DNA from: Pomacea canaliculata | Taxonomy: Eukaryota; Mollusca; Gastropoda; Architaenioglossa; Ampullariidae | Direction of reading: 5' to 3' | DNA length: 64,000 nt | Assembly: GCF_003073045.1 (NCBI RefSeq) | Contig: NC_037595.1 | Span: 16,590,252-16,654,251 of the forward strand | In this document: positions 30,816 through 53,558 of the stretch, piece after piece | How the letters are laid out: each line of letters opens with the position of its first letter | How positions within the stretch are numbered: the stretch's first letter is position 1 | Notes under the pieces: model-generated | The model's input: only the letters and a program-made list of their open reading frames with translations | What the model was told of the DNA's origin: nothing | The model's database searches: none | Made by a program: the position numbers and the translations under genes

Positions 30816-31589
30816 AAGGAATGACTAGCTCATGCTGTGGTGAGCAGAGTGCAGGCACTGTATTTTTCCCACTACTGAAACACAAAAAATTGGGTGCTAG
30901 GCCAACCATTCCACGGTCATTCCCCTGCTTGCACAGCTAGCCAGGTAAATGGGTGCAGGGTGAAGAGAACATGCTATCAGCGATACACTCTGTCTTAAAC
31001 AAGTGTTCCTGCTACACATGCAACAGTCATGAACCCATCACCCCTGTTTCTGAATGCTGTCAACAAAACTTTTAATGTGTTAAATTCTGTGAAAACATTC
31101 CTGTGAAAGGAAAGTAAAAGATAAAAATGAACATTGCTTGAGTTGTTTGTGTACCAAACGGTCTTAACTTCACAAACTAATACAAACATTTATGTTTGCT
31201 ACAATATTTTATCCACATAATCAACAGAAAATTCAAAGCCAGGATTACTGTTCGATAGAATATCCTAAATTCAATAAAAATAAGACAAATATAGACCGAT
31301 ACGCCCATCTATGTGAAACGATTATTTCATCAAGTTTATAAAACAACAGAAGTGACTTCCATTTTCTTTTATATCGGATCGATAACTTGGTATTAATAAC
31401 AGAAAGTTTAAGTAGGATATGGTCTTTATATGCACAGATATTACACACAACTCCTTTTTTCGTCTCTCTGACGTCTACCCTTGGAAAAAAAAACTTGACA
31501 TAAAAATGAACAGAATCAATATCCAGAATACATAAAGTCCATAGCCACAATAATAGATTTGCTGAATTTTCTTGTCACTTAATTTTGTC

Positions 31590-31720
31590 ATTACTTTAAC
31601 TTACGGTCTACCGGTTAAAAGAGATTACAGCAGTCTGTGGCTAGTGTGTCGTCAGCGGAAGTGCGAATATCAGTCGCTTACAACAAATAACAGGAACGAG
31701 CGTGAACACAACAACAACAA
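31590..31720 (-). promoter_or_regulatory. Possible TFG promoter region
   Basis: A locally CpG-richer stretch contains CGTCAGCGGAAGTGCGAA, an ETS-like core. It is the only such patch between the inferred TFG 5' UTR exon and the next genes. The assignment is inference from position and composition. Confidence 0.25.
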
Positions 31721-32404
31721 AGCAAACCCCAACATGTGAAACTTACTTTTTAAAATACTCAGCTTGTTTACATAAACTGTTACTAAATTTTTTAAAATCA
31801 TTAAATATGTTGATTTCGTTTTTGTCTATCCGTCGTGGAAGTTAAGGAATCTTTTCATGTGATAATGAGTCAACAGTTACTGCTGTTGATGTTTGAGTCA
31901 GATAAGGAGCCAGTAGAAGTTTGCATTATAGGTACAAGTCGACCTATGATAAACATAATTTTGCAATTCATTCTAACGAATAGAATGTGTCACCAGGTTC
32001 GTGGTGCCATTACAGAATACGTGTTCGAACTGCAGAGAACATTAATTTTTTATTTGCTCTTGAATGATTTTTTTTTTTTACACAAACTGAAAACGTAAAA
32101 TGTCGTCGTCGATGAAATATCTAAATGCGAATTGCGCCAAAAAGTCAATATTATACATTTAAATTTTGTCCGTCAATGATACCTGTATGTTTATGACTTG
32201 CCAAACGACAAACTTCAGCCTCATAATTCATATCTTGATAATGCTTATTCGGTTACGCACACCAATCCAAGCGCAGTGAAGGTCTGGTTCCTCGGAAGCT
32301 GAAGGGTGTTTTTATATTTCATGGCTACAAGAAGTAGAGTAACCATCAATCCCTCGATAAATATAGTGGCGTCTCATTGCTGCCCGAAGCAGCCGAAAAT
32401 ATTT

Positions 32405-32880
32405 GTCCGCTTGCTTCATAACCACCTTTCCATAGCCACTGCAGATTCCGTGCTGGATGCAGCACTGTAGACATGATGTTACCTATTCACTGACTTCAAG
32501 AAAAGTGCAAAGAGTGCCATTGTGACCTTATACAAACTTTATCAACTTAACCAAGACTTTTGACAGCGGGGATGGCCTCTGGAGAATTATCAAAAAGTTC
32601 AGATTCTGCTTAGGTTTTATGTTGTCTAGCAATGACAGTGATGGTCCAAGTTTTTGATAACGAAGAGGAATCTAGGGCTTTTCCTGGCACCAAACAGGGT
32701 TGTGTGCTGGCCCTAGTGCAATTCAGCATGGTCTTCTCCATCATGCTGACACCTTCCATGACTGCAATGATGGACTGGAGTGGTCAAGAAAATGCAGTGT
32801 GCATCAGGACTAACCCACAACTACAACCAACACATCTCGCAATTTTAGTATGGCCTCACCATCCTCAAAAATAAATCCTT
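32405..32880 (+). mobile_element. Decayed LINE reverse-transcriptase fragment (RTE-like)
   Basis: Across frames one reads 'NLTKTFDSGDGLWRIIKKF' near 32545-32600, then 'MVQVFDNEE', a 'GTKQGCVLA' block at about 32690-32713 and 'FSMVFSIMLT' near 32727. This is the palm region of an RT from a common invertebrate LINE type, with a frameshift between the first and second blocks. No endonuclease or 3' end is present. Confidence 0.75.
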
Positions 32881-33329
32881 GAGTTCACAGTATATAAACA
32901 CATCTGGATAGTTTGCACTTTTAAAAAATATATTAAGAACCTTAGGGATAAAAGAACAAATGCAATTTTATGATGAATTTTTCAAGGAATTAGTGCAATT
33001 GAAAAGTTTGCATGTATGCAAAGCAACAGCTAGTGGTGATAGGACACATACAAATACCCATTCCCCCAACACACCAACATACTTGAAATTGGTCATGATT
33101 ATGCAATAGCACACTTTAATAAACCAAATAGCCATTACATTTTTTTATTAATTTTTCTATCATATTCAATAACCCTAATATGAATCAATCTTTTAACGTC
33201 TCTTACCAAATAAAAAGAGCAGGTATTTTATTAAGGTAACATTTGCAGGTCATATACAGAAACCTCTAGACAACTTAAACATACCTTCGCAACACTATAA
33301 ACTGGCTGGCGCAGCTACTATGTTTGCCA

Positions 33330-33870
33330 CTGAGTGAATATCAACTACATTTGCTCTCTATATATGAGAAACAATTCCTTGAATTTAAGCATATCAAAAA
33401 CTAAGGAAATCATCGCCAATTCTATATGCTCCACAACAGTTTGGTCTTTTATTTCTCAAAGGGCAAAAAGTTCAGATGATCAAATAACTTGGAATCCATT
33501 TAAACTTTCAAAGACCATGTCAAGTGTTTGTGCAAGAAAGCCCAAAGCAGGTTGTATTTGATTTGCAAGCTGTGCTTGTTTGGCATCAAGACTAAAACTC
33601 AATGCTGTTCTATACACTGATTCATCAAAGGTCTGTCCACCTCTTTCCGTGCCTGGTTTGGAAACCTGACAAAGATTATCCAGGTCAGGCAAAACTAGCG
33701 GTGCACAAATGTGCAGTCTACATTATATGTCATTGTATCATCGACCATTCTAGCAAAAATTATCCAAGATGTCAAGCTAGCTTTGCCCCAGACTTTGAAA
33801 GCTCTTGTTAAAACTTACAGACACAGAAACAGCTTTATTCTCTCCCTGAACGGAGTAGTAAGTAAAACAT
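33330..33870 (+). mobile_element. LINE 3' region fragment (post-RT segment)
   Basis: The segment reads 'NNSLNLSISKTKEII', then a 'SSDDQITWN' block like the 'ISDDLTWS' of CR1/Rex1 elements. It continues through degraded thumb-like sequence to 'SKNYPRCQASFAPDFES' near 33760-33810. The order fits the region after the catalytic palm of such LINEs. It is frame-broken and weakly conserved, and may belong to the same insertion history as the RT fragment 450 bp upstream, though the flavours differ. Confidence 0.5.
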
Positions 33871-34008
33871 GACACAGCTACTGTTGGTATGTATGTATTT
33901 TTGTCAGTGCACATTTTGACACAATAAAAGTCGTCTTATCACAGTAACTGTAAGCCCTTTTCTGACAACTGAAGAGTTTCACTGAAATAAAACTGCACTG
34001 AAATAATC

Positions 34009-35542
34009 CTAGGAAGTCCCAGCACTAGGTGTGCTTCGTATGTTGCTGCTGTCACCAAGTTTCATCATGTCTTCGTGGGCCAGACTAGGCTGGCTCTCCA
34101 GGCCTTGTGCTGCACTCAGCAGTTTTGGATTCTTTTCCAACATGGCTTTAGGAATATGCATGTGCAAGGCCTGAAAATACTTCAGGACATTTTCAACATC
34201 TGTTAGATTTAGCTTATGTTCTCTGGCTATGCTTTCAGCAGAAAATTCTTTGGGGTTCAAGTGGTGCTGTGAAATGAATGCCAGAGCTTGCCGTAAGGTG
34301 ATGCAACCTTCCCGGATGACATCAGGTTCTGGAATACCATATTCCCACGAAATTGCTTTGCTACGGTCTTCAGGCATATGACGGCTCGATTTAGCTTCAA
34401 TCTGCAATATTTAATTTTCATCTGAATTAACCTTCAGAACGTTCTAAAACACTGTTCTAAAAATGATGTAAATCGATACAAAAATCAAACTCCAACCTAA
34501 GATGTTCCATGACAGTTTCGTTTCTGACATTAGAAAGTTTTACTAAAAATGTGAAATTCATACACATTCATTGAAGAATGGAAACAATTTTATTTTAATC
34601 AGGCTAAACAGTCATGCACAAAACAACACATTCATGTAATTGTTTTTGCATCATTTTTGTTTCTGTTTGTTACAAGTTATGATCAGGCTAAGATTGATCA
34701 CCGATGACACAAGTAGCTATGAACATCAAATAATACCAACAGAGCCAAATGTGGTTCAAACTCTATAAATATGAAAGCTTAGCTTCCTATTTTAAACAAA
34801 TACCATGCAAACAAGTTCAACCCCCATTTTACGAAACAAAAATAGCCACTGTTGGTAATATTCCACATTAATAGCTACTTGTGTCATCAGTGACTGATTC
34901 AACTTTTGCGCCACAAGCACACACATATTGACCTGGACACATAGCGGTCTTAGCCGCAAAGACAACTCTACATCTGCTCCCTTATGCCATGCTATCCCCT
35001 CACCCCAAACAATTTTCTTCTTGAAAGCAGTGTAATAAAACAAAACTTTCCCGCATACCTCTGGGTTGTCTCCAATTGAGTTTACACGAATCTTCCTCAG
35101 GTTCTCATCAAGTTTCAAGTTTTTTGTATTGTGTTCATGGAAGAACTCTGGGTGATCTATAAAAGAGTAATAAAATAAATAAATTAGGTACAAAATGACG
35201 TTAACGCTTTTGTTTTTTTGGTAATGACACTAACAGTTTTGCATGAGCTGTCTGTAAAATAAAAATTCATCCCATTTCAGATGTGAATCTAAATTATATG
35301 TCTGCATTTTGGTTCCATTATTTACAATCTTTAAGTTAGATGTAATTCATAACTGGTCTGACCTTGGATGCACCAACACTCAGTAAAAATGTCGTACCCT
35401 TTGCATGACTTTCGTAAGCTGCCACTGTTGTCGGGTGTCGAGGTGCTGGACGTGGTTTCTCTGTTTGTATCACTTTTTGAACACGGTTCTCTATATTAAA
35501 ATTCCGTATAGGTCGTGTAGCTTTCGAAATAACTTTCCCCAT
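34009..35542 (-). CDS. NDUFAF4: NDUFAF4, mitochondrial complex I assembly factor
   Basis: Three exons, 35398-35542, 35059-35156 and 34009-34401 (145, 98 and 393 bases), join in frame to 211 residues including all conserved blocks. NDUFAF4 helps assemble the membrane arm of respiratory complex I. The N-terminus starts MGKVIS (Gly2 with Ser6 fits an N-myristoylation signal) and continues 'RPIRNFNIENRVQKVI' and 'PAPRHPTT', the family's hallmark. The middle exon begins 'HPEFFHEH' after the split Asp codon. The last exon carries 'GCITLRQALAFISQHHLNP' and 'LNLTDVENVLKYFQALHMHI', matching the C-terminal helical part, then a serine-rich tail ending 'STPSAGTS'. The protein is somewhat longer than the human one (175), mostly at the C-terminus. 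The second intron holds a fragment resembling the Tc/mariner-like relics. The splice phases are consistent. Confidence 0.93.
34843..34918. mobile_element. Possible fragment of the Tc1/mariner-like relic in NDUFAF4 intron
   Basis: About 75 bases (TTGGTAATATTCCACATTA, then GATTCAACTTTTG) resemble the matching parts of copy A (about 27594-27665) and copy B (about 38483-38555), in the same orientation. No ends are visible. The call rests on this similarity only. Confidence 0.45.
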
Positions 35543-37688
35543 GTCGATTCTATATTTCTTTATTGTTTGAAATGGATTTCTTTCTGCACGTCACCAAAGT
35601 AATGAGAGTGTCTTCCCTTGACCGTTCGGTTTCGACTCAAAGAGTGGTTTCCCTTGTGTCCTATGGCGGCTTGTAGCATCGACGTTAACGCCATTCCAGC
35701 TATTTTTTTGATCAAGTGTGTCATGCAAGCCTAAAATCATGAGCATATTGCATTACATGAAAATAGGAACAAAAATTACACAAAAAACATTACTTCAAAG
35801 AAATGTCTCCACACACACACACAGAGGTTTAGATTAGGGGTAGATTTGAAAGATAAAAGTATGTATTTTACTGTTGTATCAGTTGTTTTCCTCGAATTTT
35901 GATTTATGATTTAGAGATATTCTGGGTTAATAGCAGTATTTTTTTGAACAGCCTGATGCTTTGAGTCTTGAAGTGTGAAAGTAAGTGAAATTTTATATGG
36001 GGAGATTTTTTTCAATTCCCTCCAGGAAGGTTGATTCATAGTATTGTTTCCTGTTGGTATTCATTACCAGCATGGTTAATGAAGACTGGAAGATAAGTGT
36101 ATGTTTCTTAATGTGATTTTGAATACAGAAGGGTGCTGAATATTGATTGTGAAAGATTCTACTAGTTGTCTTGTCAAATTCCTTGGTGCAGAAAAAAGAA
36201 GAAAAACAAAAAGAATCCATTATTAATATGTTTAGTAGTTTTGGACAGTCCAAGACAATCTTGTGATTTGTTGTGAAGATGTGGCAATTGTCATCAGATG
36301 TGTAAAGCCAATGTGACAGCTACAGGCATTCCTAACAGATAACAAGATAAATGTCATCTGCATCCAAAACAGGCAAGAAAGACCTAAGTGACCACAAAGG
36401 AACAGTCTTAACCCTCATCAGACATGGCGTCTAGCAATACTGACAACTTGAGGCACAAATGGCAGCCTGGAAACTTCCATCCTTTTGGTACAACATGGAG
36501 GAATGGTCTGTTTGGAACACGAACTTATATCCCCTGGACAGCTGGCAGACGATTTTTTTCACTTAACTGCTAGAACGAGGCTCCATATCAGTAAGCTTTC
36601 AGTTTATTCACATTTCAGATTAACTACTAAAACGAGACATTAAACGACATAGCTTCTGGTTTATTCACATTTTTTGTTATGGCTCGCCGAGACTAACAGC
36701 GGATCACTTCGCAAGAGGCCAAGAGTGAGTCTCGGCATACAGACATCAGTTCATAAATACACATCCATGTCCATGGTTTGGAACTAGGGCTTTAGGAGCC
36801 ATTACTACCAAAGGTCCAGCAACAGTGTAGCCATGTGAAGTGGATCAGTCTGGGAACAGACTGATTTGGTGCTAAAGGCCGTGGTGTTAACCTTAGCGAG
36901 GAATGTCTTCAGTCTGGCTACAGTACATTTTGCATCTTTTACAGCCATATAGTTTTGATAACTGAAATGAATTCCAAGCACAACAGTCATAAAACAATCT
37001 TTATCAATGATATCAGCAATATGATGCAGTTTACAAAAGTTTATTTCCCATTTCCTGGTTAGCTTCAATCATCCACATATTAATTTATAGTATCTGGCAT
37101 TTTCTCTTCCTCATTCTTTCTGTTGCCTTATTTATAAATTTTTCACCCAGCAGAACTATGATCAGTTCTTGGCAATGGAGGCAAAAGTGTTATTATATAA
37201 AAAAAAAAATCATGGTTAAAAATAATTAATGCACAACCATCTCTGATAAAGTGATAAAGATGATACTTTGATTATGCTGCAGCTGACAAGTAAGTGAAGA
37301 AACAAAACATTTATTTTGTGACAGAAGCAAGAAAAAGCAAAAATATCCAGATTTTGGGAAAAAAACTAAATTACACTTAAATCAGTAATTTTTTTTTTCT
37401 GTAACTATGTTTCATCATTTTGTAGCAGAACAGAAGTGTCAGAATCCTGCTTCATTATGGTGTAGAAAATATCTACAAGAATATGTTTAATGTAGCGTGA
37501 GTGTATACATATAGAAAAGGATGTAATTTGTAGGTGTTAAATGTTATGTCTGAGGAGTTATGCTTACAGACAATGAGTGTAATTTCACCTATGGTGTTGA
37601 ATATTAGAGGTCACAAAAAGCTGTATTGTGAAAAATCATCAAAATAACAAACAAAATATATATATATACACCAAGAGTCAATCTTATA
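35543..37688. other. NDUFAF4 upstream region and intergenic stretch
   Basis: The first 150 bases are relatively CpG-rich and probably hold the NDUFAF4 promoter. Further on, a 49-codon frame at 36424-36573 has protein-like composition but no recognised family. An imperfect duplication around TTTATTCACATTT lies at 36598-36671, and a small hairpin (GCCGAGACT/AGTCTCGGC) at 36686-36736. Nothing else is supported. Confidence 0.4.
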
Positions 37689-38953
37689 CAGCAAAACCTC
37701 CCTAGTAAGACTTGCTAAAATCAACCAAAGTTGGGTTGTAGAAGGGAAATCAGCCAGTCTGCTCTCACGAACCATGACTTCAAACATAGATAAATTCAAG
37801 TTCATTTACTTAAATGTTGAAATAAAGGTCTTATAAACCATAGGATGCTTCTCTTTGTTGTATTGCTTTCATTTGGTCATGCTTACTTATTCTGTCATTG
37901 TTGCGTTTGACTAAAGTTTATAGAGAACTAACTCTTCAGGTAAGAGCAGTCAATGTACTGTGGTAGACAAATGGGTCTACTGTGGTCTTAAAATGCGTTA
38001 TTTATATTTTTTAAAGAAAGTTCTGCAACCAAAAACCATATTACCCCAGCTATATTTGCCTCTTGCTTGAGTCAAATCGACCCTGCTATAACCACATTAT
38101 CCCACGTAAGACCACATCACTGTCATAACACCAAAAGTTGAATTGAGCCAAGTCCAGGCTTAACAAATGCCCGAGTAATGACACGTGTTTGACGTTAACC
38201 TAACTTCTGGCTATACATTTACCTCCAAATTAAAAAATAGTTACAAAAAAGAATTTTTTTAAAACGGATTTAAAAGAAAACCACACTGATGCACCGTTGT
38301 GAGATTTTAACCAAATGTCTGCACGTACATTTAATAAGAATAAACTGAAGAATAACAATAACAAAATTTATTAAAAAACCCCCCAATGATTTAAGAGAAT
38401 ATTGTGCTTCTGCATCATTGTCAGATTTGTTCTTGGAATATGCATTGTCCAGCGGCCATTTTAGGTAAGATGGTGCATGAATTGGTAATATTTGACATTA
38501 ATAGCTGCTAGTATCATTGATGATCAATTCTGGCATGGGCCAATTCAACTTTTGATGCTGGGACAATGTATATTTATGTGGGATGATATAGTCATAGCTG
38601 GGTCAATACACCTCTGGCAGGTGGTGGCTATGACTGGAGTGATATGGTTTAAGTCAAAATGACCAGTGAACTAGTGAACAAGCAGTCTCAAAATTTACTT
38701 AATTTATTTTATGTTATTTCTGTAGGAAGTCATAATACATGACAAATGGTTGGCAAAAAGCAACCTATTTTAAAAAGTATTTAATATTTTTCAGCATATG
38801 ACTTCCACAAAAAGGTCATAATAGAGCCCAAACAGTTTGTCTTTAGTTACATTGGGGAGGTAGTTGTAATAAAGATAATGTTTATATAGGAATGTAGGTC
38901 TGTGAAAAAATTTAGGTTGCAATACCTAAGGTCTTAATAAGGAGATTTTACTG
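37689..38953. mobile_element. Tc1/mariner (pogo-like) relic, copy B
   Basis: The ends are CAGCAAAACCTCC on the left and, reversed, CAGTAAAATCTCCTTATTAAG on the right, flanked on both sides by TA. That is the target duplication expected of the Tc1/mariner superfamily, and the CAG start is pogo/Tigger-like. The body is AT-rich without a transposase frame and aligns with copy A in the TFG intron. The two copies differ by many substitutions and indels, so the insertions are old. Confidence 0.75.
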
Positions 38954-40726
38954 TATTCCAAAAAAAAAAAAAAAAAAGTTAGGGATTGAAATTAGTATCA
39001 ACTGATATATTTGGTTTCAGTAATGTAGAAAGCTTTGGTAATCGTCAGTGCAAAATGTCCAACATGTAGAAGCAGACAATAGTGCTTCAACATGATGTAA
39101 AAACAGCTGCATTCTCTGCTTCACAAAGAACTGTGACATACAAAGGATCAGCGGGTAGACTTTATATCTGCCAAGAGCCATCTTGCATCCAGATGCTGGT
39201 TGGGTGTTCAAAGGCTGGCCTGGACTGAGGACTGAAACAGAGGAAGAGTCATAAGCATCAGGTCATGTTGGTCAAGCATCCATGTGGAGTAAAATGGCTG
39301 AAGTGATGAATCAAAAATGTTATATACTTGCTGTACATCAGTGCAAGACAATGTGAATGACAAAATCTCCAATACAAATAAGAGTATGATAGGGAAGCCT
39401 GTGTGACTGTGTCACAAGTCTTGCAAAGTGAACATCTTTGAAGAGAAAGGGTTAATCAGCAAAACACTGGTAAGGTGCAATAACAAATAAAATCAGCACA
39501 AGAAGTAGAGAAACAGTTGGGCACAAAAGGAAAAATGCTAACACTGTTTCATAAAACCGTTTGGCATTTACCCAATGAAAATGTGCGCACGGACTGTACA
39601 ATTTATAATTAATCCAAGACATTGTGGCAAGTTTTGTTAGGAGGTGCCGTCTGTCCAAAAGTATCAAAAAATAGCATAGAAGGAAAGTAAACTGTGATAC
39701 ACTATTGCATATGTGTTCAATCAACATTCTCTTCTGACAAATCGTGAAATGTTTATTTTCAGTAACAATAATGAAACTTCACACTCAGATTCACTCTCAA
39801 AGTACTTCTGACAAATGGTAAATAGGGACTTGAATTCAATGAATGTTTAAAAGGTCAAATTAGAAGTGACTGTCTTGCCATCTATAATGAATCTGTAGTC
39901 ACACTCAAGACCTTAAAAGTGTAGCAGTCCAGCTGCTGGTGAGAATTGTTGGATTAGTACCAGATGACTATTTCACAACCCGCCACACTATCCAAGCAAC
40001 AGCTGAGAACAGTTAATATTTCTTAATGCTTTTATACTGAAATCATATATTTTTCACCCAGCACCAAGAAGTGTAGCTTATAAGCCATTATATGGTAGTC
40101 AAGCAACCATCCTGATAACTTGAGCTAATAATATTTACATGCACCTCCAGATCTTACAGCAATTTAAATGTTAGTTCTTCTCCACCATCCATCTTCACAA
40201 GTCATACCATTTACAATGTGAATGACATTCTAAATCTTATGACTGTAACCATCTCCAGATTTAGACTTACAGAACTATCAATGTCAGTTTGACCCTGGCA
40301 GCCACATCTGTTTGCAAGCAAAATGAATGCCCTAGGCCCTCTCTGTGTTTCCTCAGACTTGACAGATAAAAAGTCAGAGGTGTCCTAGGGATACTTAAAT
40401 GTATCTTGTATGTTACCCACAGAAGTAGTTCTTTTTTGGCATTCAAAGTCTAGTCATTCCAGCTTGAAGCTTAGTGATATAAACTCCAATTCCATTGGTC
40501 TGTAAGGAAATGCAAGTGATACATCAAATAACAGCCATGATCAAAGGACACATCTGCTTGGATTTTTTCATGATTTCAGAAATCCACAAAAAAAAAAAAG
40601 AATAAAAACCCTGTTGCATGCAATGAATTCTAAAAACATTAGAAACTTGGGTTCTTCATTTGTCTCTTGAATTCCTAAACTTGTTCTTAAAAGTTATAAA
40701 AGGCTGGCTAGCTTTATATATTTATA
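38954..40726. other. Intergenic stretch without recognised gene
   Basis: A 19-base A run follows copy B of the mariner-like relic (38960-38978). The remainder is AT-rich with no exon that I can support. Confidence 0.45.
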
Positions 40727-40975
40727 ATGCAGCTCACTGTACCATGCATCAGACAGGAAAAATTTGGTAGACACTCCTTTTCCTTCTCTCGCCTCACTGT
40801 TTGGAATTCCTCCCTATCTTTGAACTGTGCCTACTTTCGAAACCTTCAAATCCAGTCTCAAAACCTTTCTCTTTTAGAAATATTTTGTCTTATCAGTACA
40901 GTTCTACCCACTCCTAATTTTTTTTCATCCATTTATTATGTCTTCTGTTTGCTTAATCCTCTTAGCACAGCATAA
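40727..40975 (+). mobile_element. LINE 3'-terminal coding fragment
   Basis: An 82-codon open stretch reads 'LTVPCIRQEKFGRHSFSFSR' then 'TVWNSSLSL', then 'FRNLQIQSQNLSLLEIF'. This matches the C-terminal end of invertebrate non-LTR elements (consensus 'K.FG.R.FS...P..WNSLP' followed by 'FKS.LKT.LF'). It is a 5'-truncated copy, as usual for LINEs. Confidence 0.7.
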
Positions 40976-41684
40976 AAGTATAAGCATTACAAAGACTGGC
41001 TGATAACTGAAGACTGTGAAGACAACAGTGACTGAAATTAATTTTTATTTCTGCTCTCAGGTAAACATTAGAAAGGAGAAAGCTTGAACTTTGCAATAAA
41101 AGTAATGAAAATTGCCTTCCCTGTGCTTCCCTGACAAAGCTACGATCGTGGCTCATCGTGCTCTAAGGGTTAAGTTTCTGTATGGCCGACTGTTATGCAG
41201 TGCATTGAGCTCGTGTGCACATGGGGAAATGCACTTAACAAATCTTCCTCTTCTCCTTTCTTTTGCAGGCCTGCAGCATTTGTTTTCCCTATGAAGCCAT
41301 AGGCTTGTAGTATCAGATTACATCTGAAGGAGTCCACAGACCATCACAGTGTAGTTTGATGTGTTAAATGTGAAAGAAATTTTGAAACATGAAAGTTTGA
41401 AATACTAGTTGTTTTTGAAGCGTTATTGCATATGCTGTACATGGGGTTTGTGGAAGATCATGATCAGTATGGAAGACAATATTTCCACTACATGTTGACC
41501 ACAAGTGTAGCTACAATCTTCTACTTGGAGTAGAAAACGCCCTGCTTTGCCATCAAACAGCTATCCCCAATGAAAATGTTTGGCCCAAGAGATGGAACAT
41601 GTATTCTGCTGTTTTTGCTGGAAGATGTCAACCTCAGATGCAGCACTATTACTATCAGTTGTGTGTTGAAGGACATTAACCTCC

Positions 41685-41893
41685 AAAGCTGATTCAGCGG
41701 TCTGGTGGCGCAACGGTTAGCGCCTGTCACCAATACAGTGAAGGTTGGCTGCCCAGAGTTCATTTCTCGTCTCGGGCACGCAGTTGTTTCTCTGCACGTG
41801 GCATCTGTTTACAGGGCTGGCTGCTTGACGTAATATAGCCTCAGTTGCTGGCACAGCGTAAAAAACCAATAACCCCCCCCACAAAGCTGATTC
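41685..41893 (+). mobile_element. tRNA-derived SINE with 11-bp target-site duplication
   Basis: The body (41696-41882) starts with a tRNA-like head: TGGTGGCGCAACGGTTAGCGCC (A box) at 41704-41725 and GAGTTCATTTCTCG (degraded B box) near 41756-41769. Central and 3' segments follow, with CATCTGTTTACAGGGCTGGC, and an A-rich, C-rich tail ending CCCCCCCCAC. AAAGCTGATTC flanks it exactly at 41685-41695 and 41883-41893. This is the signature of LINE-mediated retroposition. A further copy of part of the same SINE lies in reverse at about 54,150-54,268. Confidence 0.88.
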
Positions 41894-42475
41894 CAGAAAT
41901 TCTGTTTTCACAGTAAAGCTGACTCCTGGAATTCTGTATGTATTCACATTAAACATATAGAGCTCAGTCTGAGACCTCTGTGGAACTTGTGAAGTGTCAT
42001 TCTCTACAGACTTTAGCATTATGGTTAGTGAGTTCCTCAAAATGTGAGAATTTTTTTTTTTTTTTTTTTGCCATTTTTGGACTGCATGCCAGAAAAACTG
42101 GGTTTGAGCACAGGACTGTATTATTTTTGTGCATATTATTGTACGTAGTAACTGCACATTTTAGTTTAGAGGTAAGGTTTAAAGATTTGTAATTTTTTAA
42201 TAAAATTTTTAAATGTGTTTCATGTGGAAGAAGAAATTTTGTTTTTCGGTAATTAATTTAGAGAGGCCCACATTGGCAGAGTAGTTATCTCTTGTCAAGG
42301 AAAAAGAACACGAATGTTCAGCTACGCATACCAGGAATGGGTGCTACGCACATTTACTGTGATGATATATATAAAATAATTTGTGTACACTAATACATTT
42401 AGGCAAATATTAGCAGGAAGACAAAAAATTATTTCTTAGAAGTAAATAAACTTCAAGAATGCTTTTCTCAAACAA
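41894..42475. other. Region 3' of catalase
   Basis: This is probably catalase 3' UTR and flank on the minus strand. It contains a 20-base T run at 42050-42069. I searched it for a further catalase exon ending in a peroxisomal signal and saw none. Confidence 0.4.
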
Positions 42476-52567
<10,092 letters not shown>

Positions 52568-53558
52568 TGTGTAGAGTTTTGTTTTATAAGCAGTATCGAA
52601 TGCACACTTCTTGTTACAGTGCTGTCGCTCAACTGCGTGTGACCTACTTGAGGCCGCAATATATAGGTCTACTTGGCAATGACCTCCACAGCCTTGACCT
52701 CCAGTTCAAAGTACAGCAGAGGGGTGTGTCTGTACGGACGTTTTCTGCGTTTGTGGATGCATTATGTGTATGCCACTGTATGATACTTCCAGAATTCTTT
52801 CTGCCTTCGATTGGTAATTGATGCATTTCATTATTTCACTGACGATTATGAGTGGCAATATACAGATACAATATGTGAATTGGTGTATCGATCGATTCAG
52901 TCTGCATCTGCTATATATATATAGCTGGTTTCGTTTTACTTTTTGCTACTGATCGAGTGGTTACGTAAAATCCCAAGTCTGTTGTCAAATATTTAGTAAT
53001 AATTACACTAGTCAAAAAAGGTTTACAAAAGTAATGTTACTGAAATAAAATTAGTCATTTTTGATTGATATTTATGTTCTCAACACGAACATCACAAACA
53101 AAATGCAAAAGTGGCTCTATATAGTTGGGGTTTTTTTTGTAATCTGCAATAATTATTGTGTACATTAAGCAATGCATGATATAATGATGATGATAATAAT
53201 AATACTTGGCATGTACAGCACCTTATATATCCTCCCCTTGCTCAAGGCAAGAAAATTAAACGTGACGTCAGAACAAATTGACGTACTCCAGGCCAAAGGT
53301 CAGAGTCTACACCAAACACTGACGCAATCCGAAGGCCAAATATCAAACTCCGGTATACACTCCATAGCAAAAACGTACAGTTCCAAATACCACATTCAAC
53401 AGACGGCACCAGTCCCACGTACTGGAACGACGAATGACCCCAGAACACGCAAGAGTTCACTGATCAAGCAGATATATTTTTCATGCAGGTATCGGGAAAA
53501 CTCGCAGCCTGGTCCATGGATTTCACGAAGTTTTTTTATCAACTTTTTCTAAAAGTTT
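52568..53558. other. Catalase upstream region and unassigned sequence
   Basis: The first few hundred bases should contain the catalase promoter, but no motif stands out. At 53230-53470 both strands carry open frames of protein-like composition without recognised family. Nothing can be called. Confidence 0.35.

Noticed and set aside
31866..31932. Possible first exon 'MSQQLLLLMFESD' followed by GTACAAG, divergent from TFG
   Set aside because: There is no downstream exon, no family match and no more than chance open length.
33480..33692. 70-codon minus-strand frame
   Set aside because: It is opposite the LINE-like segment at 33,330-33,870 and is better explained as its shadow.
53172..53552. 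126-codon + strand frame with an overlapping minus-strand frame
   Set aside because: The composition looks mildly protein-like on both strands, but there is no motif, splice context or family to support a call.
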